Positions 46,563 to 57,708 of a DNA stretch of 64,000 nucleotides are shown piece after piece; the stretch's first letter is position 1; each line of letters opens with the position of its first letter. A model generated the notes under the pieces. It did no database searches and was not told the DNA's origin. It was given only the letters and a program-made list of their open reading frames with translations. Origin of the DNA: Neoechinorhynchus agilis (taxonomy: Eukaryota > Acanthocephala). The stretch is taken from positions 19,096,001 to 19,160,000 of the forward strand of contig CM121341.1 of NCBI GenBank assembly GCA_051530055.1, written 5' to 3'. The position numbers were made by a program, and so were the translations under genes.

Positions 46563-47029
46563 TTACTCTTCAACTAGTAAATAGAGTGTTGGCTGTGCTA
46601 TTATCCATTGTTTTTTTAACAACTGTGAAAATCTCGCGATAGCATCCTTTTCTTTCTTTAGAAAGCTCCATAGCTTGCGCACACTTGAATAGATCAAATT
46701 TGTAAATTGAATCGCATCTCTGATTATCTTTGGCGCTGTCTTTATAAGTGACATAATTTGCTGTAGAGCTCCGGGTATCGCCAAGATAACTGAGGAAATC
46801 ATGGACCAAGGCGCCAAGAGTTGTCCTACGTAGGGTAGTACTGTTAAAGGCGTCAACACGAAGTTGATCGCATAAATGATCGTGGGTAGAACCAGGGCAA
46901 ATATGGCCAATGATGCATCGATTATGTGAATAGTCAATACGCTAAGCGAATGGAAAATGATGAAAATTAGATGAGTTTTAGACTGTATTTAAAATAATGA
47001 TCTTACGTGATGAATTTGACGTTGCTCAT
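46563..47029 (-). CDS. small two-segment membrane protein, unidentified
   Basis: Exon 1 (47007-47029) gives MSNVKFI and joins through a 65-bp GT-AG intron to exon 2 (46563-46941), making about 133 residues. Two hydrophobic stretches, ASLAIFALVLPTIIYAINFV and WSMISSVILAIPGALQQIM, are followed by a basic amphipathic helix (KLWSFLKKEKDAIARF) and a short tail. It converges with the J-protein gene at 46296. No family recognised. Confidence 0.55.
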
Positions 47030-47555
47030 GCTTGAAATGCAAGGGAATCAGCCCCGAAAGCAAAACATGACTTCTGACGACGGAAATGTGTGGAAAATAG
47101 GAGCGAAATGATTCAAAAAAGTATGTCACCTAGACGTCCTTAAAGTCTGAATTTAAGAAAAGGCAGAATGGCAAAACTCCAATTCTTTTGTTGAATCTTT
47201 GTGGTCATCCATATGACTTTGGGAGTTCTTCGTTTAAAATGTTTTTTACAAAGTGAATTAGTTGCAGAAATACACTCCCACTTGTGTTGGACAATTAAAT
47301 AATCTTGGTTCGCGTACTAAAAATTTGTAAACAAAGTAAATAGTGAACCCAGCCATATCCACAAAACGCCAATGGGACGATAAGTATGTTGGAAATCTTA
47401 CAAACAATTCCCGAGGAAGTCGTAAGATGGCAAAAGCTCGAAATAACGATTTTTATTTATCACATTACTACAGCCCGTCCAAGTGTCAATTGAAGACTAA
47501 ACCTTGATAAATCATGCAGTGGGAAAATAAAATAGTACTTCACGAGATGTATAAT

Positions 47556-47765
47556 TTTGGTGAACATACTCGCGGTAATAGTATATTCGATTTATTGGAA
47601 ATATTTCGCGAGGTAACCTCGCCTCATCAGTCATTGCTTGTAAGTTTTTAGATATGTAAGCTCGTGGCTTACAAGCAATGATTAATAAGGCGAGGTTACC
47701 TCTCTCTAAATATCTCCAATAAATCAAATATACTATTACCGGGAGTATTTTCATCAAAATTATAC
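47556..47765. repeat. fold-back element with ribozyme-bearing arms
   Basis: Arms of about 90 bp: GGTAATAGTATATTCGATTT... at left is mirrored by ...AAATCAAATATACTATTACC at right, and TCATTGCTTGTAAG by CTTACAAGCAATGA, with a 20-bp spacer. The left arm (minus strand) has an intact hammerhead core; the right arm has a decayed copy. Confidence 0.85.
47589..47630 (-). ncRNA. hammerhead ribozyme-like motif, best stem
   Basis: CTGATGA, G, stem GCGAGG / CCTCGC closed by TTA, then GAAAT, an AT-rich stretch and AATAAATC. CUGAUGA and GAAA are intact and stem II has six perfect pairs. A two-pair helix III (AU/AU) would place an AUC cleavage triplet at about 47589. Confidence 0.65.
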
Positions 47766-48158
47766 TATGACTAACCCTAAGAATTTTCTATCGATGATTT
47801 CACGAGATTATTGGAAAAAAAATAAAAAGTTGACATGCAGAACTTAAGTTTTAAACAAATCCGCGCTTAAAGATCGCTCGACTGAGCGCTAATTTCAAAG
47901 CATTGAACAGCAAATGAACAGTAAATCTTGGAAAGCTGGGCGGTAAGGTTAAAAATAATGCATGAAATACCACGTTTAAGCCTTATGATTGGCTAAATGG
48001 TAGCCCAGCCTAAACTTCATATTAATGGACCAAAATTTTAGCCGCCTATTGTGTACTCACTAGACGTCGTAAATGTACGCGTTCAAATCGCAATACGCCA
48101 ACTCCAAAAAATGGTTGCGTACTGGTACACAAATCATTGTAAAACAAGTGCCTCCGCG

Positions 48159-50036
48159 ATGATATTTTTGGTTATTTTGTTGAATTTATTACCTGCATGT
48201 AAGACTTAACATTGAGATAGATTTTTACGTTCACTGACGAAAATCATAAGGTCGATTAGATGAAATTCAGATGATTCATCGAATAGAGTATAAAACTAGC
48301 CTTAAAGGTCCTAATATTACGGCATCGGACGGTACCATCCCTCTGTGGAAATCTCGCGGAAGTAAGTATTTCTCCTCTTGTATAGATATTTTAACTTTCT
48401 CAACGTAGATGTCGTAGCCAGTGTAAACCGGATTCGTTTAGTGCCAGCGCTGCCTAACCAACGAGGCGCTTTGTGGTCTAATCGCTTATTCGCAGCTTAT
48501 GATTGGACAATTGATGTGCGGTTTATGATTAGCGGAAAAGATCCGGTTGGAACCGAAGGAATGGTAAATGTTTTTGCTCATAATTTTTAGAAAGGTGTCA
48601 TTATCCAAAGTAGGCCTTTTGGTTTGTCTCGCACCCGCTTGGTGAAGGCGATGCTTTTGGTTCGTCCACTACATGGCACGGACTTTGTGTCTTTTTGGAC
48701 ACCTACAGCAACCTCTGGAAGGTAATTTAATTCCTAGCATTCATTTTCATCCACACATTCTATTAGAAAAATCTACAAATGGTTGGATCGATAGTTAACA
48801 ACGGTTCGTTTACTTACACTAAAGCCCTTGACGGAGCTGGCCTCCTTAACTCCGCATCATATGCTCATTATCGAAACTCAAAGAGGCCTTGCCGTCTAAA
48901 GATTACGTACTTTAAGAAAGCACTCACAATCGAATTCGTGCACGGAGATTCGGGCAATCATGATTATACCCTTCTTAGTAAAAAGGAAAATATCGAACTC
49001 CCTCATAGTGGCTATTTTGGAATCAGTGCAGCTAGTGGCAATAGTCACCCCGATGACCACGATGTCTTCCAATTTATCGTTCATGTAATCATTGATAAGC
49101 AAGTCGCAGTTCAGCACGATGAAAAAACAAGAGAAATGTTAGCACAATATCACCGAAGTGCCGTAGAGATGGACGCTGAAAGAGACAAATTCGCTGAAGA
49201 GCATCCCGAGATTACTGATCAAGAACGAAGTGATGAATTTGTGCTTGAGGATATCACGAATTTACTTGATAGGCTAGAGGAAAGGATGAATTCAAACCCA
49301 GAGGCCGTTGATCATATCCTGGACGACCTGAAAATTGTTCTTCATAAAATCCAAAAGATAGTGAGGGATCATCCAGAATTAAATGAAGATACTCTGAAGA
49401 AAGTAATAAATTTGTTTGAGAAAACAAAAAGTGATTTGCGAGAGAAGCGATCTGGGGCCGATCAGACGCTTGCAAACCTGAGGTATATGCTCAATCAATT
49501 GGAATTCTTGATTCGCGGATACACTGAAATCGACACTCAGTCATTGAGCAACTTGGAAAATGATGCGATAAATGACATGTTGAAGATCATGAGATCCATC
49601 GAAGCGAAAGTAATTCGAATTAACAGGATACAGGACGCGATAATCGAAAAAAGCGCGGGAAATTATGGCCATCAGACTCTGAATGATGAAAATCGTCATT
49701 TTCTTGGACGATTAATGTAAGTTTTGCCCCTATCATGGTGTGGAAAATCAATTTCGTACTTTTTTAGCCATGACACGGGAAAGACGCTTGACTTATTGGA
49801 ACAAATAAGAGAGGTACTTATCGCTTTTGTCGTTTCATTTGACAATAACAGAAATTTAGAATCAGAAGGACTTAGTTTGGGGCAAGAAAGCATGTCGCCT
49901 CCTCTATTTTTTAATACTTATCAGTCTATTCAAATTTCTTGTTCAGTTGTACAACAAGTGAGTCTTGCGTGTACGACACAATAATCATATTAAATTTAGA
50001 GTTCGTAAACCAAAGATGGAAAAGAAGCTCTACTAA
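48159..50036 (+). CDS. LMAN1: ERGIC-53 / LMAN1 L-type lectin
   Basis: Mannose-binding cargo receptor cycling between ER and Golgi. Eight exons join in phase with GT-AG introns: 48159-48198, 48260-48361, 48409-48563, 48614-48721, 48767-49716, 49768-49813, 49860-49957 and 50000-50036; 511 residues, as in human. Signal peptide MIFLVILLNLLPA. L-type lectin domain: HRIEYKTSLKGPN, TASDGTIPLW, NQRGALWS, FWFVSHPLGEGDAFGS, LCVFLDTYSN and GYFGISAASGNSHPDDHD with the Ca/sugar-site Asp/His residues. A coiled-coil stalk follows, then the membrane segment LLYFLILISLFKFLVQLY and the C-terminal KKLY, equivalent to the KKFF ER-exit/retrieval signal. The last two junct 3' exons are easily missed because exon 6 reads on into its intron. 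Confidence 0.95.
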
Positions 50037-50246
50037 TTCGACCCTGATTAAATTGTGTTGTGTATTATTGTGTCTAGAAGCCTTGCACAATGAACTTTAA
50101 AAGCGGCCGCAGCGTACCAAAAATAACCAGAACTAAATTGGAAGAATCTCGGGAATATTTATCTCTTTTAAAGAAGCATTTTAAATCATTAGTAGAACTG
50201 ACTATATCGAGTAATGCGCTAGAATATCACGGCGCGTGAGGCACTA
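50037..50246. other. LMAN1 3' flank
   Basis: AT-rich; no separate feature. Confidence 0.4.
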
Positions 50247-50665
50247 ATGGCTAAGTTGACTTCACTCCCTCCCCTCGACGCCCACATCCACTCCATTTTA
50301 TCCAAAAACGCCCTCCGTCTTCTTCAACCCCCTCCACAATTTTCTTCTTTCATCTCTAAATACTCTTCCCTCGTAAACACCCGGAACCCCAACCTTTTTC
50401 ATCCCCCCTCGCTCGTACAACTCTCTACCAAAAATCTTTCTCCCCCCAAGTCCAATCTTTCCTTAACAACCGGAGAACAAGGAAAGACTCCCAATCGGTC
50501 ATCTCCTGTACAAAGCCCCCGATCGCACATTAAAAATCCTTCAAAGACAAGTCCCACCTCCCTTGCCTTCAACATCCGACATCTAGACACCTTCAGCAAA
50601 AATAGATGCGGGCAAGTGCGTGGATCCTGCTTTTCTTAAATTAATAAAACGTGTGTATATATGTT
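50247..50665 (+). mobile_element. LINE family X, 3'-end fragment
   Basis: A 130-codon frame (SLPPLDAHIHSILSKNALRL, then NPNLFHPPSL) resembles the C-terminal region of the copies at 61366-61779 (LPPIEEHLSKIF, then CPNSFNSPLP) and 43183-43455. It is followed by TTAATAAAACGTGTGTATAT, the family tail. Severely 5'-truncated. Confidence 0.7.
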
Positions 50666-51639
50666 TATCAACGTCCGTAGTCGGTTGTAGTCATATTATA
50701 GTTCTCAAACCTACATTTGCAGCACTCACTTGGTAATTACGTAAATCATGCAAGATTTTGTAATGTGAATCTTGAATTGCCTGCGATCATTTCAATAGAT
50801 TCGTAGAATCTTGCCGTTCAAATAAATTCGTACTTGCAGCTATCAAGTACTATGATATCCGCAACCTTAGATGATTTTCGGTATCATTTATAGCATCGAG
50901 CAATGTCATATGTGTTATGCGAGAGATTATTTTGCATCTCCTAAGAATCAAAATAAATATCGGCAACTATGTCTAACCTGTGTTCGTAAATTTATCGACC
51001 GTTTAAGAAGTATAGCATGGTCAAAAAGTAGCTACAAAATTATTACTCTTATAAAGAAGTTGTTCATATACACGTATTTTTTGGTGATGAGAAAATAGAG
51101 ATTGATTTATTATGCTCAATATTTCGTCCGCTTCATCGGACTTCTTCAGGTATAAATGGTAGTGGTAGGACACAGTGGCTTTATCCTGAGTTTTAGAAAA
51201 ACAGCTTCTGAATCTTTTCAGGTTATGATAATCTTCTTAATCAAAGAACAGAAACAGGATATGAATAACCAACGAGGATACCAAGAAATAAATATTGCCA
51301 ATAAACACAAAATCGTCTCTTCGGCTGACCATGTCCATCTCAATCCAGAATTCCCTAGTTAGCATCGGCGAGAGAAGGCCTGTCAAGTTTATTCAGCGTT
51401 ATGCTTTGGAACACAATTGCATTGATAGGCTCTGACATTTGTTGATTCCTTAAAAAATCAATGCACACTGCAATAAGGAAGATCATTCATAATTCTGTAT
51501 CTAATGCAGGTTCGATGAATAATTTACTTTTCATATTACGAAAGCTTTTGACAAAGTTGAATTGGACTTTATCGTTAACATTTCAAGATTTTTAATTTCC
51601 CTGTCAACATTATATCCCGAATGAGCAATATTTTGAAAT
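50666..51639. other. intergenic repeat debris
   Basis: No gene seen. Contains the ribozyme-like motif at 51100-51150. Confidence 0.4.
51100..51150 (-). ncRNA. hammerhead ribozyme-like motif
   Basis: CTGAAGA, A, stem GTCCG / CGGAC around ATGAAG, then GAAATATTGAGC and AATAAATC. Stem II differs completely from the other copies yet pairs perfectly, and the downstream AATAAATC is shared with the copy at 47589. Confidence 0.6.
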
Positions 51640-51960
51640 CGAGTAACTTTTAATTTCGGTCAATCTACCAAAAAGGCTTTTCTACGAAACGAAGGGAATG
51701 TCCTCGGAGGGTCTACCCTATCCCCTATTCGATTTTGTCTTCCTTCACAGTTTATTGTGCAAAATTGCAGGATTTGTCCTTCTTTAGCTATGTATGCAGA
51801 CTATCTTACAGTAATAGTCAAAGAGTCCAGCTACATCGCTGCCATTTCCATATTATCGTAAAGGGGTTCCTCAAGGCTCAACCTTGTTACTTATTCACCT
51901 CTATATCGCTTCTCAGATTCTTATTCAGAATTGCTAAATTACTAAGTTGCTAACAACTTA
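51640..51960 (+). pseudogene. degenerate reverse transcriptase fragment
   Basis: Frame-broken RT-like words: GGSTLSPIRF, then MYADYLTVIVK (a damaged YADD box) and KGVPQGSTLLL. The order is scrambled and stops are frequent, so the family cannot be set. Confidence 0.35.
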
Positions 51961-52477
51961 TATTGACGATTGAACTGCGGTCACAATGAGCAAACCTACA
52001 TCATAGCTCGTAGCAAATTATCGGGCCTCCTCATGTAAAACAAATTTTGTTTTAAAATCTCCTTCTGCTAAGGGCAAGCGTCATATCAGAATGTTCATCG
52101 AAAAGATTAAGGCACATAGGACAACGAAGTTTGGTCTGGAAATAAAAACGGTTTAGAGATTCTGGAGTGCTTGGTCGATCTCAGGCCTGGTCTCCAAATT
52201 TGCGTACACGCTTGCCAACGCTCTCAGTAATTCAAAATTACAATATTGGAGGACTGGGTACCACAAATAAAGAAATTGCGCGATATACAAATCAGGTGCT
52301 CCCAAGGATTTGTATGGTCGTACAAGTGCTAATGAGCCAAGGCCTTATTCGAATAAATCTTTTCTTCCCATGAAAGCCTTGAAACATTTTTAATTTTACG
52401 AACAGTTACAAAAGTATGTTATGTTGAAAAGATAATTCATTGTTATTTGTCGATAGGAGAGATAAATGAGATTAAGA
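51961..52477. other. intergenic
   Basis: Nothing recognised. Confidence 0.35.
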
Positions 52478-52524
52478 ATTTATTGATTTGATATTTCGAT
52501 CCACTATCTCGGATCTTCTTCAGC
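52478..52524 (-). ncRNA. hammerhead ribozyme-like motif
   Basis: CTGAAGA, A, stem GATCC / GGATC around GAGATAGT, then GAAATATCAAATC and AATAAATTC. A third stem II sequence that still pairs. Confidence 0.58.
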
Positions 52525-52744
52525 GATTGTTTGCAAGTGTTTACGACGTTAAAAAAGTATGTTAATTGATGTTGAACTATGAACGGTCAGAAAAATATCT
52601 TTCTAAAGTAGTTAAATGCTGTTACGGCTTCTTGGTAAACGGTATCAATAATATTCTTCGTTGTTTAATTTAGGAAGCTCTGAGTTCATGGCTAAAAAAT
52701 GTAACAACACAATCAAGCATAAGCACGTGTGAGAGCAAATTAAC

Positions 52745-52860
52745 CATTTAACCACTTGCATTTTAGAACCGATGATGAACTCGACGAGGTTCAAAACGTT
52801 TCAGAAAAACTATTTACTAGGCGAAGACCTAAACAATAAGTCTAATCATATACCCCGGTA
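52745..52860 (+). repeat. decayed ribozyme palindrome copy
   Basis: GATGATGAACTCGACGAGGT, TCAAAACGTTTC and ATATACCCCGGTAC align with 16820-16967 (the latter part in inverted order). CUGA is CCGA and GAAAC is AAAAC, so the core is dead. Confidence 0.6.
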
Positions 52861-53048
52861 CATCACATATCGACGTTTTTCTGGCGACCATAGAGGATAA
52901 ACATGGTGGCTGTCCAGCGAGGGGACTCCGCCATGGGTACGACCTTCGCAGGGTGCAAGATGGAACGTGATTAATGCTGCCAGTAGAATTTAGTAAATCT
53001 TATCTCCCAAAAAATTAAATCTTTGATTTCAATCGGGGGGAATTCCAA

Positions 53049-53304
53049 TTTATTGATAGTTGCAACCTTATTAACCTCCCCTATGACTGATTTATTTGTA
53101 CGAATTTTCGTTTCCATGCAGACCTCCTCAGGCATCTAGAATAGCACATGGTGAGTGTAGCTTGGGCAGGAGCACCCAAGTTCGGCCCAAGCTACATTCA
53201 CCATGTACTATTCTAGATGCTTGAAGAGGTCTGCATACAGACGAAAATTCTTACAAATAGGTCAGTCATAGGGAAGATTAATAAGGTTGTAACTGTCAAT
53301 AAAA
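53049..53304. repeat. 256-bp palindrome with 120-bp arms
   Basis: Left arm TTTATTGATAGTTGCAACCT... to ...GTAGCTTGGGC and right arm GCCCAAGCTAC... to ...AGGTTGTAACTGTCAATAAA are reverse complements with roughly 85-90% identity around a loop of about a dozen bases. No internal coding. A fold-back MITE or other hairpin element; a transcript would form one long double-stranded RNA. Confidence 0.9.
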
Positions 53305-54770
53305 AAATTAAAATGAAACTAAATTGCTCAATATCACTAGGGCAATTGATAAAACTGTATTGTACAAAATATGTAGCTGGAAAATTCGTTAGTCAATGAT
53401 TGCATTGAGGACCTGTTGAACTTTATGTGGAACTTGCTTTAGTTGAAACATTTTGAATCGTGAAAATCACACTCATGTTTAGTCAATTTTGAGTTACTAT
53501 TTTTAAGAACATTCATTATTCACAAAAAGATGACCAAATGTTAATATCGAGAACGAAAGCGAGAAATATAATTTATACCATAGATCGTTTGAGAAAAAGA
53601 CAGGTTAAGAGTATGTTGGCAACATTCTTACATTTATCTTCTTAAATTGATAATATACGAATGCAGTTTTTGTTCAATTCCTTAAAAATTTCTAGAATTC
53701 TAAGGTCAATAAAATGTGGTACTATTTTTAAGAGCTAGCAAAATACCAACCAGGCTTCGTCAAGGTATCATGCTCTTATTTTTTTTCATTAAGGGTCCAT
53801 GGCTTGACATTTAGACGCTGTCTATTAACGGATACTACCGCTAGCCAGTTTGGGGTGTGACATTTTCTTTAGAGCTGACCCTCCTTTGACCGTTTCGCTT
53901 CATTTATCACATTCCGCACATAATTATCATTAGCCTATACTCGGAAAATGCCACCATCCCTATCCAAATATCGAAACCCAAATACATTGAATTCGGTTCA
54001 TAGTATTTTGTATTCTTTGAATAGTGAGACAATCTTGCACACACAAAAAACCAGGGTTTAAACTAAACTTTTTTGCATGATTATTAGAACATTTGGATGG
54101 TGCTTTTGGGCATTCCAGACTTTCATAAATCTATGACCTATACTCATGGTACTAACTTAATGCTTCCTTGAGTGAAAGAAAACGCATTGAGATATGTCGT
54201 GAATCATTATTTTACGTCTAAAAGTAAACACCTTTTTTCGGTGTCTTCTAGGTAATCCCGAAGTACATGAACGTTATTTTCGAATATTATGTTTTTAACA
54301 GCAGAGGGGGGGGTGAATATTTCTACGGCGCGCAAGCGGCTGAAAACAAAAATCCATTTCGTTCTTCGCAAATTGTGCTCTATTTTAGTGAAGTATAGCA
54401 TGATTTGTAAAAAGGGAAACTAAAAAATCTAAAGATTTGTTGGCTGTTTAAATTGTAAACTCATACGCTGTACTGAAGCTCGAAAAAATAAAGAATTGGT
54501 AAGCAAACTGCATACCTTTTGCATAGGATTAAATACTTATTAAATTCCATCCAGATTCCAAATTGAAAGATGTGATCTTTTCTATCGTACTAGACGGATA
54601 GCAACGTGCTCAAGAATCTCTCGCTGCATAACTGTGTTATGAAAGGAAAACGAATTTACTTAAAATGAAATTTCCGTTTGTACGGTCGGAAACGACTTAG
54701 AACTATTTAACAACTTCAGGCCGTTTCGAGTGATTAATTGAGAACTTGAGGAATGCCAACCAAGTCTAAA

Positions 54771-54915
54771 TTAACCCTTTGCACTCGATTAAAATTTTAA
54801 GGTCGTTGACCCCAGATCGGAATATATTTTGAAATTTATACCGGGGAAAAGCATAAAACCAGTTTTGAAAATAAAAATGTCCCACCGTGTGGGACAGTCG
54901 AGGGAAAAGGGTTAA
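54771..54915. mobile_element. piggyBac-type MITE
   Basis: A 145-bp element bounded by TTAA on both sides. The ends are TTAACCCTTTGCACTCGA and TCGAGGGAAAAGGGTTAA, i.e. CCCTTT-type terminal inverted repeats with duplicated TTAA targets, diagnostic of piggyBac non-autonomous elements. An internal GTCCCAC / GTGGGAC mini-hairpin lies near the right end. No transposase in the window. Confidence 0.88.
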
Positions 54916-56354
54916 AGAGGTCTATGAATGTACTTTTCAGCAGACACAAAAGTCAGCGACCGCAACGGACACTTTATGGAAACTGTGTGTTCGAAAGCTG
55001 TCTAGTGCAAATGGCACTTTTTTAAATATTTCATAATGGCGTCATATGGATCTTTGTTGAAATTGTTCGCCTTGACCAAAAGGTCACCTATTTTGAGATG
55101 CGCTGTTATGATTTTGCTCTGAACGAAAATCTCGCTAAGACCATGCCTCGACCGAATACACAACGCAACGATTCGCGAAAACAATTTCCGGACCTGACGT
55201 GTTTCTATTGTATTATTTGGATATGTAGCATGCCCATTATCCAGCAAAAGGTTGTGTTCCAACACTACTAGATTATATCTCTAAAGACAGGTATCGTATT
55301 AGAAATGCTTTAGGAGTAGAAACAAGGTTTATACTTACGACTTCTTAACTAATCGAACATATAGAACGTTTTTTTGTGTTCTAAGGACCATTGAGGTGTG
55401 CCGGGTTAATAGAGTTTTGACTGTTTTGGTGAGAGAAATTGAACTTCAGCGATAAAGGTCAAATGACGAGTTGGACCAAGTTATTTTTAAGAATATAGAA
55501 GTACTCAAATGTCAAATGTGATCGAGTGCTTTTCCTAAAGAAAGACGGCTAAAACGTGGTTACAATCAAGAATTCTCCACGGAGAATCTGCGACGATTAA
55601 TAGACACTTTTGTGACAAAAATTAAGCATAATGCCGATTTCAGCTCAGATATACGTATTTGTGATAAGTTACATGTTGGCTTCTGAAATTTAGATTTGTT
55701 TCGCACAGATAATGGACATATTCGATTTAGTTTTGGATCAAAAATGTGTATTGTTTTCTTAATTGTGGTACGGCAAAACCTTGGGATCATTTGTGATGGA
55801 AAGTAATTCGATTAATAGGAGATGGGTTCAATGGAGCACAATGCTAAGCTTGTTCCTTAGGTGAAGTATTTGGTTAATGGGACACAAGATGAGTACTAAT
55901 TGATCATAAGAGCTTCGACGAATCGGCTCATAAGATTTATCATGTTCATGTGTGATTTTGCGTGAATATAGGGCCCATTAGGTAAAAATCGGAACCATGA
56001 ATGGTTCAACTTTTGCCTAGCATGCGAAGGCACTCGATAGAACAACTGAGTCCACCACGTATTTATCCGCAAATTGGCATTTTTATCATTTGTTTTGCAT
56101 TATCCGATTGCACTGGGTTGTCAGGGTATTCCTATAAAAGGCGATGGATAGGAATTTTTCGAAATAACCAAGAATTCAGAGCCGTACAGTGTGTGCCGAT
56201 CTCTAAATAAGAAACATAGTTTTCTTTATGTAAGTGTGTCCTATAGCACGTAAAGTGGCAATTTTCTGGGTACAGAGGAAACAGGGAGAGTACAATAGGT
56301 CCAGTGTTCCTATGTCTATAATGGTTTGTTGGTAGAAGTGTATCTTTCGGTTGA

Positions 56355-57687
56355 ATGATCCACACAGAACACAAAGTTTGCAGATATATGTGTCCATCGC
56401 TCGCCCAATGTTGTGCCATGCCCCTGGAACCTGTAGAAATGAAAATAGAAACAGACCCGTTCCCGTACAAGATCGAAGATAGCGTGATTGGGAAGGGTCG
56501 TTATGCATTAGTGAAGAAATGTAGACGTTTGAAGGACACTAGCAACGACGAAAACCACGAGTCGACATCTTCTCCCATCTTCGCAGTCAAAGTAACGAAG
56601 AGTAGAAGGCGAATGGAAATTCAAAAGGAGCTAGAGATTCTCAAACTCGGTCTGGGACACGAGAATATCATTCAACTAGAAGGAGCATATTGTCTAAATT
56701 CGAGGGAGTGCGCAATTGTGCTTGAATATGCGGAAGGCGGTGATCTTCAGACGTTGGTGGAAAGAGAAATTCGATTAAGAACCAATGATCCTGTGGAACA
56801 GTTTGAGAAGCGAACCCTTGAGGAGAAGCACAGGACCATTGATTAAGCGAATCTGATGTAGCCAGGATTGTGAGTCAGATACTTAATGCACTGGATTTTT
56901 TACATTTTAACACTGTTATTCATTTGGATCTGAAACCGCAGAATGTGCTTTTGATGCACAGTTGGCCGAACTACTCAATGATCAAACTATGTGACTTTGG
57001 ATTGTCGCATAAAGCTGGACAAAGGGATGGTCAATTAATCGCTGGAACGCCTGATTATATGGGTAAGCTTGTTGATTCTAGAAACATTGATCAAAATCCA
57101 AGACGATTTTCACGATTAGAGTGGGCCTAAAAATGGATATCGACTGTGATTGTCTCCGAACATCTTAAGAAAAGAACTTTACGCTGCCTTTTAACTCTGA
57201 AGTCCCACATTTATGGAAATTTTAGCAAAATAAACAAAGAAACGCAATTGGTCTTTCTCTAGTTTCCTCGAGCTGCATTTTTAAATAATTCAATAAACTA
57301 ATATTCACTATTTTGATCTGTTTAGCCCCTGAGGTTATTGGATATGATCCTCTAACGACCGCTTGTGACATGTGGAGTTTGGGTGTTGTGACCTACGTCC
57401 TACTGACGAACGGACTGTGTCCCTTCAGTGGTTCAACGGATCAAGAGACCTACGCAAATATAACAAAGGCTGATTACGATCTTGACGATCTTCAAGAGAC
57501 TTCATCTCCGGATGCAGTTGCCTTTGTGGTGAACCTTTTGCAGGTTCGGCCTGAGAAACGATTGAGAGCTTCAGAGTGTTTGGTGCACACTTTTATCAAT
57601 AGTGAAAGCAAGAAGGAAAAAGTACGAATTGTATCTTCAGACTGCTCAAATGTTGTCACAACCCCGGTACCCACGTGTGCTCATTAG
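56355..57687 (+). CDS. DRAK/STK17-like serine/threonine kinase with one frame break
   Basis: Death-associated-kinase-family catalytic domain. Start either ATG 56355 or 56418. Visible motifs: IGKGRYALVKKC (Gly loop), FAVKVT (Lys), HLDLKPQNVLL (catalytic loop, HLD for HRD), KLCDFGLS (DFG), GTPDYM-APEVIGYDP and DMWSLGVVTYVLLTNG, then FSGSTDQETYANI, typical of STK17. A 263-bp GT-AG intron (57063-57325) splits YM from APEV. At 56840-56846 the frame breaks: RTI is followed by a TAA in frame, while LSESDVARIVSQIL continues in another frame. This needs one inserted or two removed bases, so it is either a sequence error, a null allele or a young pseudogene. The stop lies 21 bp from the PRELID3 stop on the other strand. 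Confidence 0.78.
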
Positions 57688-57708
57688 AGAAAAAAGACAA
57701 GAATTTAC

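Larger units (their letters stand above)
47030..48158. other. intergenic with palindromic element
   Basis: Between the small membrane protein and LMAN1. Contains the palindrome at 47556-47765; about 47485-47575 resembles 31150-31235 (TGTCAATT, then AATCATGC and AAATAGTA), a shared repeat remnant. The rest is plain AT-rich DNA. Confidence 0.5.
52861..56354. other. gene-poor stretch before DRAK
   Basis: Apart from the palindrome and the MITE listed separately, no gene is supported. A minus-strand frame at 55002-55265 (87 codons, ending AIMKYLKKCHLH) is open but unrecognised. Confidence 0.4.

Noticed and set aside
49814-49984. LMAN1 ending in ...SCSVVQQVSLACTTQ by read-through of exon 6
   Set aside because: Splicing 49814-49859 and 49958-49999 restores the membrane segment and the KKLY terminus in perfect phase.
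55002-55265. 87-codon minus-strand frame as a gene
   Set aside because: Open but isolated; no homology, start context or neighbouring exons to support it.
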